From Sphingosinicella sp. (lineage in GTDB: Bacteria; Pseudomonadota; Alphaproteobacteria; Sphingomonadales; Sphingomonadaceae): a stretch of 58,624 nucleotides of DNA. The DNA is taken from the NCBI RefSeq assembly GCF_013911755.1, contig NZ_JACESP010000024.1:1-58624 (forward strand), in the 5' to 3' direction. A program made the position numbers and the translations under genes. Positions 49,411-57,614 of the stretch are shown one piece after another. The notes beneath the pieces are model-generated. The model made no database searches. It saw nothing but the letters and a program-made list of their open reading frames with translations, and was not told the DNA's origin. Position 1 is the first letter of the stretch; the number at the start of each line of letters is the position of its first letter.

Positions 49411-49576
49411 TCGCGTCCTTCACCAGCGCGTCATTGCCGATCTGATTGATGAGCAGCAGGATGAGCCGCGCCGAAAAGCGCAGGCTTTCCGCCTCGCTCA
49501 TGCCCGCCTGCGCGGCGATCAGCGCCTCGTAGATGTCGTCGGGCCGCGCGACGTTCGGCTTCGTTTCAAGGCTCAT
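49358..49576 (-). CDS. DUF2783-family small protein (72 aa)
   Basis: A 72-residue all-helical protein with DDIYEALIAAQAGMSEAESLRF and LILLLINQIGND in the central part (first phrase spans about 13-34). It resembles DUF2783, which I know as a companion of flavin hydroxylases and metallo-hydrolases in aromatic catabolism loci. It follows the hydroxylase gene here with an ATGA overlap. It might be a small subunit, assembly factor or chaperone. Its end overlaps the Rrf2 gene on the opposite strand by 53 bases. Confidence 0.8.
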   Translation of the reverse strand: MSLETKPNVARPDDIYEALIAAQAGMSEAESLRFSARLILLLINQIGNDALVKDAIRAARAQAQAAGSGRRA

Positions 49577-51135
49577 GCGGCGGCTCCTTCGGCGCGCGCG
49601 ATCGCGGCGCTGATCTTCTGCGGCGTGGGCTTGCGCCAGCGCGCCGTGACATACTGGTCGGGCCGGATCAGGCAGGCGCTGCCGGGCGCAAGGTCATAGC
49701 GGTCCACGATCAGCGCCTCGCCCGTCACGTCGATCACCGGCACGGGCGCCTCGCCCTGCCAGCCGTTCGCGATCAGCCGGAAGCCGCCGCCGAGCCTGCC
49801 GAGCAGCCAGTCCTCTCCGATGGGCGCATCGAGCGCGGGCGATCCCGGCGCGACACCGTCCCAATCCCCATCCTCGTCGGGCGTCGAAAGCGGGCTCGCC
49901 GGATAGGACACCGCCGTCGAAAGCCGCCCGCTGTTCACGAACGGCCGTGCGAACGGATACTCGCCCGCAAGGCTCAGCACCGCGTCGCGATAGGCCGCGC
50001 TCGCAGTCGATTTCGGCGTCAGGAAATCGGTCGAGCGCGTCGAATTCAGGATATTCTCGTCCGCGGTCGTGATCGCCTCGTGGTTGTAGCTTTCAAGGAA
50101 GCTCTCGGGCGCCTTGCCCTCCAGCACCCGCTCCAGCTTCCAGCCGAGGTTGTCGATGTCGGCGAGGCCCCCGTTCGCCCCGCGCGCGCCGAATGGCGAC
50201 ACCAGGTGTGCGCTGTCTCCAGCGAAGAGCACGCGCCCGTGCACGAAGCGCTGCATCCGGCGGCACTGGAAGGTGTAGACGCTGTACCACTCGCGCTCGA
50301 ATTCGATCTGGTCGCCCAGCATTGCGCGCACCAGCGGCTCGACATTCTCGGGGCGCATCGCCGCCTCGCGGTCGATGTTCCAGCCGAGCTGGAAATCGAG
50401 CCGCCACACGTCGTCGGGCTGCTTGTGCATCAGCGCGGACTGGCCGGGATTGAAGGGCGGATCGAACCAGAACCAGCGCTCGGCCGGGTGCTCGCCCTTC
50501 ATTTTGATGTCGGCGATGAGGAAATTGTCCTCGAACACGCGCCCTTCGAAATCGAGGCCCATCAGCCCACGCACGGTGGACTTGTTGCCGTCGCACGCGA
50601 TCAGCCAATCCGTGTTGAGCGTATAGCGCCCGTCCGGCGTCTCCACGGTGACGCTGACGCCGTCAGCGCGCACATCGAGCCCGGTCACCTCGTGCCCCCA
50701 GCGGATGTCGACGTTGGGATAGGCGGCAAGCGCATCCACCAGGATCGCTTCCACATGATACTGCTGCAGGTTGATGAATGCCGGCCGCCGCTGGTCCTTC
50801 ACCGGCAGCAGGTCGAATTCATAGATCGGCGTGGTGTTCTCGCCCCAGAATACCTTGCCGAGGTTCCACACGACGCCCCGGTCCACCATCGCCTGCCCGA
50901 CGCCGAGCCGGTCCCAGATGTCGAGGCTGCGCTTCGAATAGCAGATGCCCTTGGAGCCGGCGGCGATGAAGTCCAGCCGGCTCAGCACCGTCACCTTGCG
51001 CCCCCGCCGCGCGAGGTCGAGCGCCATCGAAAGCCCCACCGGGCCTGCGCCGACGATCAATGTTTCAAGATGTGCGCCATCCGTCCCCACCGGCGAAGCG
51101 CCGATGGGGCGGTGGACCGGAATTGCTGTCGTCAT
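49573..51135 (-). CDS. FAD-dependent aromatic hydroxylase (MhpA/PheA-like)
   Basis: A 520-residue class A flavin monooxygenase. It has an N-terminal FAD-binding LIVGAGPVGLSMAL (27-39), the DG-type IACDGNKSTVRGLMG, and a GD motif FAGDSAHLVSPFGARG near 306 that touches FAD ribityl. A C-terminal thioredoxin-like domain (about 420-520) is as in MhpA. It probably hydroxylates a phenolic or related aromatic substrate with NAD(P)H and oxygen. It is second in the metallo-hydrolase, hydroxylase, DUF2783 operon; the start is four bases after the preceding stop. Confidence 0.92.
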   Translation of the reverse strand: MTTAIPVHRPIGASPVGTDGAHLETLIVGAGPVGLSMALDLARRGRKVTVLSRLDFIAAGSKGICYSKRSLDIWDRLGVGQAMVDRGVVWNLGKVFWGENTTPIYEFDLLPVKDQRRPAFINLQQYHVEAILVDALAAYPNVDIRWGHEVTGLDVRADGVSVTVETPDGRYTLNTDWLIACDGNKSTVRGLMGLDFEGRVFEDNFLIADIKMKGEHPAERWFWFDPPFNPGQSALMHKQPDDVWRLDFQLGWNIDREAAMRPENVEPLVRAMLGDQIEFEREWYSVYTFQCRRMQRFVHGRVLFAGDSAHLVSPFGARGANGGLADIDNLGWKLERVLEGKAPESFLESYNHEAITTADENILNSTRSTDFLTPKSTASAAYRDAVLSLAGEYPFARPFVNSGRLSTAVSYPASPLSTPDEDGDWDGVAPGSPALDAPIGEDWLLGRLGGGFRLIANGWQGEAPVPVIDVTGEALIVDRYDLAPGSACLIRPDQYVTARWRKPTPQKISAAIARAEGAAA

Positions 51136-51139
51136 GGTG

Positions 51140-52099
51140 TCAGTCCTGAAGTTCAGCCCAAACCTCGCGGTCGCGCTCCATCGTCCAGATGCGCGGCCAG
51201 TCGATACCCTCGAATTCGTCCCACAGCCGTTGCACGTCGAAGGGCAGGCAGTGCTCGAAGATCGGCCAGCGGCCGAATTTCGGGAACAGCGCCTCGTGCG
51301 TCGCCTCGAACGCCTGCTTCAGCGTGCCGCCCGCGCGGTGCACGGTGCCGACCTTTTCGATCATGGTCTTCAGGAACTCGCGCGTCTGCTCGATCGCGGC
51401 ATCGGTTTCGGTGAGGCCCCGCGGCACGCGCCCGCGTCCGCCCACAAGGTTCTCCGCGCGGTACGCCTTCACCTTGTCGAGCGTGTCCGCCGCCCAGTCC
51501 ATGTGGAAGGCATCGCCCGTGTAGAGAGCGGCTTCCGCCTCCACGAGATCGCCCGCGAACAGCGTTTTCGATTTCTCATGCCACACCACGATGTCGCCCG
51601 CCGTGTGCCCGCGCCCGCAGAAGGCGAGATCGAGCTTGCCGCGATTTCCGCCAAGCTCGATGCTGAACGTATCGGTGAAGGTCTGCGTCGGCCAGGTGAG
51701 CCCCGGCACCGAATCCGGCTCCTTGAACAGGCGCGGCATCCGGCCGAACTCGCTCGCCCAGTCCTCCATGCCGCGTTCCTCGATCAGCTTCCGCGTCATT
51801 TCGCTCGCGATGATGTGCTCCGCCTCGAACGCGCTCGCGCCCAGAACGCGCACGGCGTGATAGTGCGTCAGGATCAGGTATTTCACCGGCTTGTCGGTGT
51901 GCTCGCGCAGCTTCGCCAGCCAGTCGCGCGCGGCGACCGGCGTCGCCCGCGCCTCGATGGCGACAACGAAATCCTCGCCTTCGAACGCGCCCACATTCGG
52001 GTCGCCCTCGGCGGTCAGCGCGTAAACGCCGTCCGCCAGGATCTCCAGCGTCTCCGTCTTCTCGGCGGTGTCCGCCGACGACGCGAATGGTTTTGCCAC
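51140..52099 (-). CDS. MBL-fold metallo-hydrolase with altered metal site
   Basis: A 319-residue metallo-beta-lactamase-fold protein starting at GTG 52099 with GGAGG upstream. The site-1 histidines H79 and H81 are in ILTHYHAVRVLG, but the following positions that usually hold Asp and His (THxHxDH) are V83 and R84. GRGHTAGD near 165 and FAGDLVEAE near 186 supply the later ligands. It may use a single metal or a lactonase-like mechanism. It is the first gene of the operon after the candidate operator, and pairs with the hydroxylase that follows. Confidence 0.88.
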   Translation of the reverse strand: MAKPFASSADTAEKTETLEILADGVYALTAEGDPNVGAFEGEDFVVAIEARATPVAARDWLAKLREHTDKPVKYLILTHYHAVRVLGASAFEAEHIIASEMTRKLIEERGMEDWASEFGRMPRLFKEPDSVPGLTWPTQTFTDTFSIELGGNRGKLDLAFCGRGHTAGDIVVWHEKSKTLFAGDLVEAEAALYTGDAFHMDWAADTLDKVKAYRAENLVGGRGRVPRGLTETDAAIEQTREFLKTMIEKVGTVHRAGGTLKQAFEATHEALFPKFGRWPIFEHCLPFDVQRLWDEFEGIDWPRIWTMERDREVWAELQD

Positions 52100-52173
52100 A
52101 GGTAAACCTCCTCAAATGTCATGCCGCATTCGCGGACCTTGAGGAGAAGTTTAGCGGAAGCGCAGGCAAGCGT

Positions 52174-52195
52174 CTGTCATTAGCTCTGATGACAG
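52174..52195. promoter_or_regulatory. Palindrome upstream of the hydroxylase operon, candidate TetR operator
   Basis: CTGTCAT and ATGACAG form perfect seven-base arms around an eight-base spacer, between the tetR stop and the start of the metallo-hydrolase gene 75 bases downstream on the minus strand. A 22-base dyad next to a TetR gene is the usual operator layout. Autoregulation is less clear because tetR itself lies upstream. Confidence 0.55.
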
Positions 52196-52208
52196 GGGCG
52201 CTCCTGTC
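52191..52208. terminator. Small inverted repeat at the end of tetR
   Basis: GACAGG and CCTGTC face each other across six bases, partly within the last codon of tetR and partly within the neighbouring palindrome. It may help end the tetR transcript or be an operator half-site pair. The stem is short and has no T-run. Confidence 0.3.
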
Positions 52209-52785
52209 AGCGAAGCCCGTCCAGCATCTGGTCGATCACCGTCCCGGCCAGCGCCTCCACAGTGAAGCGGCCCGTGGGGCGGAACCACGTGTGCGACCAG
52301 TTGATCATGCCGAAATAGAGCATGGCGCGCACGCGGGCGTCCTGCTTCGAAAGCGCGGGCGCGATCTCGCCGATCGTGTGCGCGACAAGGTCGACCAGCA
52401 TCCGCTCGGTATCCACGATATGCCGCCGCCGCTCTTCGGGCAGCTTGTCGAGATCGTTCACCAGCACGCGGTGCCGCGCCGAAGCGTCGGCATAAAGCTC
52501 AAGGAAGCCGTGCGTCAGCTTGCCGAACCGAGCGACGGGATCGGCCTCGCCCCGATACGCGTCCGCCACCTCAGCAAGCGCGCCGATGTGCCCGTCCATG
52601 ATCTCGAACAGGATGTCCTCTTTGGACGCGAAATAATGATACAGCAGCGACTTCGACATGCCACACGCGGCGGCAAGGTCGGCGATCGAGCAGCCGTGAA
52701 ACCCCGAATGCGCATAAAGCTCGGCAGCCTTGTCGAGCACGGCCATCCGCCGCTCGTCATAATCCGCCGCCTGTGTCCGGGCCAC
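52207..52785 (-). CDS. TetR/AcrR-family transcriptional regulator
   Basis: A 192-residue repressor. Its N-terminal helix-turn-helix reads CSIADLAAACGMSKSLLYHYF (roughly residues 35-55), with a ligand-binding helical domain behind it. The family's typical role is to block a nearby operon until a small molecule binds. It lies upstream of, and on the same strand as, the metallo-hydrolase and hydroxylase genes, with the palindrome at 52174-52195 between them, so it is the likely regulator of that operon. Confidence 0.92.
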   Translation of the reverse strand: MARTQAADYDERRMAVLDKAAELYAHSGFHGCSIADLAAACGMSKSLLYHYFASKEDILFEIMDGHIGALAEVADAYRGEADPVARFGKLTHGFLELYADASARHRVLVNDLDKLPEERRRHIVDTERMLVDLVAHTIGEIAPALSKQDARVRAMLYFGMINWSHTWFRPTGRFTVEALAGTVIDQMLDGLR

Positions 52786-52893
52786 TCACGTGCCTTTCGT
52801 TCGGGAATAACAGAGCGTTCGTGTCTAGGCGGTGCGCGCGGTGCCCGCAACGGGTTCGTCTGGTGAATTTCCGCCCGTATGACAACGCCGTGG

Positions 52894-53424
52894 CTATGCC
52901 GGAGCGTACGTCAGCCTGACCACCTGCTCGCTGATACGGTCGTGCGCCAAGAGCCGCAGCGACGGCCGCGATCCGGCAAAGAACGTTTTTCCCTCGCCGA
53001 TCACGACGGGATGAACGTAAACGCGATATTCGTCGATAAGACGCAGTTCGGTCAGGCTCGCGGCCAGTTCCGGCCCGGCGACTTCGATCTCTCCGTCAAA
53101 CCGATCTTTCAGCGCACGGATCGTCGTCTCTACGTCATTGTCGACAAGCATGGCGTTCGGACCGACAGAGTTCAATGTGCGCGACACCACCCACTTCGGC
53201 AGGCTACGCCACGCCGCCGCATAGTCTCGCCGTGCGTCATCCCAATCGGAATGGTCTTCGTCCCAGTACCGCATCGTCTCGTACATGCGGCGACCGTAGA
53301 CCGTGGCGGCCAGTCCACGAACGTCGTCGATGAAATGACGGAAAAGCACAGGATCGGGCGCAAACGCCGTGTGGTCGACATAGCCGTTTAGCGATTGGTT
53401 CAGGGCATAGACGAGCTTCGCCAT
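52894..53424 (-). CDS. Dihydrofolate-reductase-like (RibD C-terminal) family protein
   Basis: A 176-residue member of the bacterial dihydrofolate reductase/RibD_C group: MAKLVYALNQSLNGYVD at the N terminus, a TVYGRRMYETM helix, and IDEYRVYVHPVVIGEGKTFF near the end. Members bind NADPH and reduce unknown substrates. It is separated from tetR and paaK by about 100 bases on each side, without visible coupling, so a link to the neighbouring catabolic genes is not supported. Confidence 0.87.
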   Translation of the reverse strand: MAKLVYALNQSLNGYVDHTAFAPDPVLFRHFIDDVRGLAATVYGRRMYETMRYWDEDHSDWDDARRDYAAAWRSLPKWVVSRTLNSVGPNAMLVDNDVETTIRALKDRFDGEIEVAGPELAASLTELRLIDEYRVYVHPVVIGEGKTFFAGSRPSLRLLAHDRISEQVVRLTYAPA

Positions 53425-53525
53425 AGGGATATCCTACCCGCAACTCTCCCGAAACCCAATGGCACGTCCCGATGTTGTGATCCGCACGGCAGACTTTGAA
53501 GAGACTTCTGTAACTGCACGCGACC

Positions 53526-54818
53526 TTAACGCGACCGCTTGTCGACCACCCGTGCTGCTTTACCCTGTGACCGCGGGAGCGACCCCGCAGGCTGAACGTC
53601 GATCTTCACGCTGATGCCGACCATGGTCTTGATGCGGTGGGCGAGCGTGTAGGCGTGCTCGGCGTGGGTGTTCTGGTCGGTGTCCTCGCGCGCCTCGACC
53701 GAGAGGCGCACCATGTCCATCCGGTCCGGGCGGGTCAGCTCGATCAGGAAGTGCGGCGCCAGTGCGGGGACGGAAAGGATGTGCTCTTCGATCTGGCTTG
53801 GGAACACGTTGACGCCCCGGATGATCATCATGTCGTCGCTGCGGCCCGTGATCTTCGCCATGCGGCGCATGGATCGCGCCGTGCCGGGCAGAAGCCGGGT
53901 GAGGTCGCGCGTGCGGTAGCGCACGATCGGCATCGCCTCCTTGGTGAGCGAGGTGAACACGAGCTCGCCCTCTTCGCCGTCGGGAAGCACCGCCCCCGTT
54001 TCGGGGTCGATCACCTCAGGGTAGAAATGATCCTCCCAGATCGTGAGACCGTCCTTGGTCTCCACGCACTCCTGCGCCACGCCGGGGCCCATCACCTCGG
54101 AGAGGCCGTAGATGTCGACGGCATCGATCGCGAACGCGCTCTCGATCTCGGCGCGCATCGCCTCGGTCCACGGCTCGGCGCCGAAGATGCCCGTCTTCAG
54201 CGAACACTTCGCCGGGTCGATGCCCTGCCGCCGGAACTCGTCGAGGATCGCCAGCATGTAGCTCGGCGTCACCATGATGATTTCCGGCGCAAAGTCCGTG
54301 ATCAGCTGCACCTGCTTCTCGGTCTGCCCGCCCGACATCGGGATCACCGTACAGCCCAGCGCCTCCGCGCCGTAGTGCGCGCCGAGACCGCCGGTGAACA
54401 GGCCGTAGCCATAGGCGACGTGCACCTTCATCCCCGGGCGTCCGCCCGCCGCGTGGATCGACCGCGCGACGAGCCCCGACCATGTCGCGATGTCGGCTTT
54501 CGTGTAGCCCACCACAGTGGCCTTCCCCGTCGTCCCCGAAGAGGCGTGGATGCGGGAGAGCTTCTCCTGCGGCACTGCGAAGAAGCCGAACGGGTACGCG
54601 TCGCGCAAATCCGCCTTCGTCGTGAACGGGAACTTCGCGAGGTCGCCGAGCGATTTCAGGTCGTCAGGATGCACACCCGCCGCGTCGAACTTCGCGCGGT
54701 ACGCGGGGTTCCCCGCATACGCATGGGCAAGGCTCCCGCGCAGACGCTCAAGCTGCAGCGCCGATATCTCGTCCCGGCTCGCCATCTCAATGGCGTCGAG
54801 ACCAACCTTGTCTGTCAT
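53526..54818 (-). CDS. paaK: Phenylacetate-CoA ligase
   Basis: A 430-residue adenylate-forming ligase of PaaK type. The ATP loop is SSGTTGK (93-99), followed by GGQTEKQVQLITDF, a YGLSEVMGPGV motif around the second ATP site, and a C-terminal RGVNVFPSQIEEHI. It converts phenylacetate or a related aryl acetate to its CoA thioester. The rest of the paa pathway is absent, so the true acid may be another arylacetic compound. It is the last gene of the SDR, SDR, VOC, ligase unit. Confidence 0.93.
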   Translation of the reverse strand: MTDKVGLDAIEMASRDEISALQLERLRGSLAHAYAGNPAYRAKFDAAGVHPDDLKSLGDLAKFPFTTKADLRDAYPFGFFAVPQEKLSRIHASSGTTGKATVVGYTKADIATWSGLVARSIHAAGGRPGMKVHVAYGYGLFTGGLGAHYGAEALGCTVIPMSGGQTEKQVQLITDFAPEIIMVTPSYMLAILDEFRRQGIDPAKCSLKTGIFGAEPWTEAMRAEIESAFAIDAVDIYGLSEVMGPGVAQECVETKDGLTIWEDHFYPEVIDPETGAVLPDGEEGELVFTSLTKEAMPIVRYRTRDLTRLLPGTARSMRRMAKITGRSDDMMIIRGVNVFPSQIEEHILSVPALAPHFLIELTRPDRMDMVRLSVEAREDTDQNTHAEHAYTLAHRIKTMVGISVKIDVQPAGSLPRSQGKAARVVDKRSR

Positions 54819-54833
54819 GGGTTCAATGTGCCC

Positions 54834-55388
54834 TTATTCGGCCGGGGGCTGCAACACGCGGATCGGGTCGCTGCCGTCCCAGTTTTCCGACGCGGTCTTC
54901 ATCATCGTGAAGAAGGCCTCGGTCTGGTCGGTCATCTCGATGAGCTCGATCATGCCCGGCAGCACGTCCGACGTATCCATATAGGCCGCGCGCGCGCCGA
55001 CGCCCGCGACGCCGTACAGCGCCATCTCGTGGCCAAGCGCCTTGTATTTCGCAACGTCCGCGTCGAAATCCGCGCACGAGACCGCGAAGTGGTGGAAGCC
55101 CCAGCCGCGCTTCTGCTGCACTTCGGTGTAGACCGAAGGCGTCTCCCAATTGTTCTGCTGAATGAGCTCGAAGCTCATCGAACCCGAAAAGCCGATCGCG
55201 AGCGTGATGTCGAGTTCGGTTGGCGCGCCGCGATACTGCGCGTCGAGCAGGGGGAAATGTTCGATCACGAACCACGGGCCGCAGTTGAGGCGCGGCATGT
55301 AGTGTTTCATCGCGGCGGTGATGTCGGGCACGATGTAGGCGATCTGCATGATGCCGCCCATCGGCTGGCCGAAGTCGAGAGTTCTCAC
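54834..55388 (-). CDS. VOC-superfamily (glyoxalase-like) protein
   Basis: A 184-residue protein starting at GTG 55388. Its ribosome binding site AGGAG overlaps the stop of the upstream SDR. Two beta-alpha-beta-beta-beta units are visible (QIAYIVPDITAAMKHY and HHFAVSCADFDADVAKY), with possible metal ligands H in GFHHFAV and E in GMIELIEM. The family includes dioxygenases, isomerases and epimerases. It sits between SDR and PaaK genes, so a role in the same pathway is likely but unspecified. Confidence 0.88.
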   Translation of the reverse strand: MRTLDFGQPMGGIMQIAYIVPDITAAMKHYMPRLNCGPWFVIEHFPLLDAQYRGAPTELDITLAIGFSGSMSFELIQQNNWETPSVYTEVQQKRGWGFHHFAVSCADFDADVAKYKALGHEMALYGVAGVGARAAYMDTSDVLPGMIELIEMTDQTEAFFTMMKTASENWDGSDPIRVLQPPAE

Positions 55389-55398
55389 GGCAGTTCTC

Positions 55399-56151
55399 CT
55401 AATTGGTCAGGCTCATGCCGCCGTCGACGATGACGGCGGTGCCGGTGATGAAGCGCGCCTCGTCCGACACCAGGAACAGCACGGCGTTCGCGATATCCAC
55501 GGCCTCCTGCCACGTCTTCATCGGCACCTTGGTGAGAAAGGCCTGCGCGGCATCCTCCGCGCTGATGCCGTGTTCGGCGGCGGTGCGCGCGATCAGCACG
55601 TCGTGCATCGGCGTTCGCACCTGACCCGGGTGAACGCTGTTGCAGCGGATCGCGTAGTTCTTTTCGCAGCAGTGCAGCGCGAGCGAGCGCGTGAACTGCG
55701 CCACCGCCGCCTTCGATGCGCCGTAGGCCGCGATGAACGGCGTGGGGACGAGCGCACCGATCGACGACATGTTGACAATCGCGCCGCCGCCGCCCTTCGC
55801 GATGGCGGGCATCGCGTATTTGCACCCCAGGAACACGCTTTCCACGTTCACCGTGTTGATGCGGCGCCAGTCTTCAAGCTCGGCGCCTTCCGGGTCCATC
55901 GGGCTCTTGCTCGACGAGATGCCCGCATTGTTGACGAGCCCGTCGATGCGGCCGTGTTTCGCCATCGTCTCGGTGATCAGCGCCTTCCAGCCCGCTTCGT
56001 CGGCGACGTCCTGCCGGATGATGCCCTCTCCGTCCGCGATGTCGGTGCGGATCACGGTGGCGCCTTCTTCCGTCAGACGCTCTGCGATCGCCGCGCCGAG
56101 GCCCGCCGCCGCGCCGGTGACGATGATGACCTTGGTTGAAACACGTCCCAT
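55399..56151 (-). CDS. Short-chain dehydrogenase/reductase (SDR)
   Basis: A 250-residue NAD(P)-dependent oxidoreductase. It has the TGAAAGLG cofactor loop (12-19), an intact NNAG structural motif, serine of NMSSIGA, and the catalytic YGASK. The C-terminal FITGTAVIVDGGMSL is standard for the classical family. The start ATG 56151 lies five bases after the upstream SDR stop. It probably interconverts an alcohol and a ketone within the surrounding pathway. Confidence 0.93.
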   Translation of the reverse strand: MGRVSTKVIIVTGAAAGLGAAIAERLTEEGATVIRTDIADGEGIIRQDVADEAGWKALITETMAKHGRIDGLVNNAGISSSKSPMDPEGAELEDWRRINTVNVESVFLGCKYAMPAIAKGGGGAIVNMSSIGALVPTPFIAAYGASKAAVAQFTRSLALHCCEKNYAIRCNSVHPGQVRTPMHDVLIARTAAEHGISAEDAAQAFLTKVPMKTWQEAVDIANAVLFLVSDEARFITGTAVIVDGGMSLTN

Positions 56152-56156
56152 GATGT

Positions 56157-56942
56157 TCAGCCTTTCGTATGCGCGCTGGAGGGGCCGGCGAGTTGCGCCC
56201 CGTCGATGATCAGCGGCGACCCGCTCAGCATGGCGGCTTCGTCGGAAACCGCGAAGAGAATGGCGTTTGCAATGTCCTCGGGTTTCGCGATCCGGCCCAT
56301 CGGCACAAGGCTCGCCATCGCCGCCACCATCGCCGCGCGGTCTCCGATTGCGTCGGCGATCGGATCCAGCATCTCGCTGTCCACATACGTCGGATGCACC
56401 GACACGCACCGTATCGGCAGCCTTCGTTCCGCGCAGTAAAGCGCGACCGATTTCGAGAGCGTGGTCACTCCGCCCTTCGAAGCGCAGTACCCCGCGACGT
56501 CCGAAATGCCGACCAGCCCCGCGAGCGACGAGACGTTGACGATCGCGCCGGAACCGCCCGTCTCCGAGATCGCCCGGATCGCCGCTTGGCACCCCAGCAT
56601 TACGCCGGTCAGGTTCACCGCGATCATCTTGTTCCAGTGGTCGATCGTCAGGTCCATGATCGTGCCGGGAAAGCCGATGCCCGCCACGTTCGCGAGGCTG
56701 TCGAGCTTGCCGAAGCGCTTGATCGTGGCGGCGGTCGCCTGCGCCCACGCCGCTTCGTCCGTCACGTCGAGCCGAAGCGCGAGCGCCGCCTCGCCGATCG
56801 TGGCCGCGGTCGCCTCGGCGCCCGTGAGATTGATGTCGGTGACGCCGACCCGCGCGCCTTCGCGTGCGAAGGCGACGGCGGTCGCGCGCCCGATGCCGGA
56901 CGCCGCCCCGGTCACGATGGCGACTTTGCCCTGAAGGCGCAT
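56157..56942 (-). CDS. Short-chain dehydrogenase/reductase (SDR), first gene of the unit
   Basis: A 261-residue SDR with TGAASGIG (11-18), catalytic YCASKGG and the C-terminal GSPLIIDGAQLA. NNAG is altered to NVAG in SLANVAGIG; the first asparagine, which helps proton relay, is kept. GGGGAGAGG before ATG 56942 supports this start over longer readings. It is paired with the next SDR gene and should be transcribed from the region shared with the divergent cupin gene. Confidence 0.93.
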   Translation of the reverse strand: MRLQGKVAIVTGAASGIGRATAVAFAREGARVGVTDINLTGAEATAATIGEAALALRLDVTDEAAWAQATAATIKRFGKLDSLANVAGIGFPGTIMDLTIDHWNKMIAVNLTGVMLGCQAAIRAISETGGSGAIVNVSSLAGLVGISDVAGYCASKGGVTTLSKSVALYCAERRLPIRCVSVHPTYVDSEMLDPIADAIGDRAAMVAAMASLVPMGRIAKPEDIANAILFAVSDEAAMLSGSPLIIDGAQLAGPSSAHTKG

Positions 56943-57023
56943 GATGTCTGAACCTCTCCCCAACGGCCTGCGCGCAGACCTCATGATGCTGCACGAAAGG
57001 CTAGAGGGGCGGCCGGTCATTCC

Positions 57024-57065
57024 AATAGCGGGAAATACCTAAGCACCTAGGTGTTTCCCGCCATT
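57024..57065. promoter_or_regulatory. Long inverted repeat in the divergent SDR/cupin intergenic region
   Basis: Twelve-base arms AATAGCGGGAAA and TTTCCCGCCATT, with one mismatch, surround an 18-base centre that contains the perfect ten-base palindrome CACCTAGGTG. It lies 82 bases from one start and 62 from the other. The symmetric spacing suits an operator controlling both directions; it could also fold in RNA. Confidence 0.5.
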
Positions 57066-57087
57066 CCGCAGCCCGGCGCTTCGGCCC

Positions 57088-57104
57088 ACAATAATGTGCA
57101 TTGT
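57088..57104. promoter_or_regulatory. Short palindrome just upstream of the cupin gene
   Basis: ACAAT and ATTGT flank AATGTGC, with AATG/CATT symmetry inside, in an AT-rich patch 23 bases before the cupin ATG. It may be a promoter element or a regulator site. The AT content stands out from the neighbouring sequence. Confidence 0.35.
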
Positions 57105-57126
57105 TCAAAATGAGGGAGGTTTGATC

Positions 57127-57606
57127 ATGGTCCTGCTGACGCGCGAGGATGCGCCCGACATCGAAGAGACGAAGCGCCACACGCCGGCGTTCTACAATCT
57201 GAAGGACCTGCCCTGGCATGACTGGGTGATGCCGGAGACATGGTTCAAGCTGCTCAACATCAACCCCTTCACCGGCGGCTTCACGATGCTCCTGAAGGTT
57301 GGGCCGAACAACACCGCGCCCGTTCACGGCCACGTCGGTTCGGTCGAGGGCATCCTTCTCGAAGGCGGTTTCGGCTATGGCGACGATCGCGGCCGGGCCG
57401 GCGATTACGTCCGCGAGATGGGCGGCATCAACCACATCCCGAATACCGACGACGACGGCATGGTCATGTTCGCGGTCGTGAACGGGCCGCTGATGGGCTA
57501 CAATGCCGATGGCAGCATCGCCGCTGTTGTCGACGCGAAATTCATGTACGGTCTTGCTGCGGCGCAGGGTGCTGCCGATCACATCGAAAAGCCGGCTGAC
57601 TGGTAA
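57127..57606 (+). CDS. Cupin protein, 2,4'-dihydroxyacetophenone-dioxygenase-like
   Basis: A 159-residue single-domain cupin. It has HGHVGSVEGILLEGGFGYG (about 68-86) with the HxH and a glutamate, and a later INHIPNT with a histidine. I recognise the ChrR/DHAD-like group, some of which cleave the carbon bond of hydroxyacetophenones. GGGAGG upstream of ATG 57127 fixes the start. It is followed after eight bases by the acyl-CoA ligase. A ring-side ketone as substrate would fit the SDRs and ligases nearby, but this is inference. Confidence 0.82.
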   Translation: MVLLTREDAPDIEETKRHTPAFYNLKDLPWHDWVMPETWFKLLNINPFTGGFTMLLKVGPNNTAPVHGHVGSVEGILLEGGFGYGDDRGRAGDYVREMGGINHIPNTDDDGMVMFAVVNGPLMGYNADGSIAAVVDAKFMYGLAAAQGAADHIEKPADW

Positions 57607-57614
57607 GGGGAACA

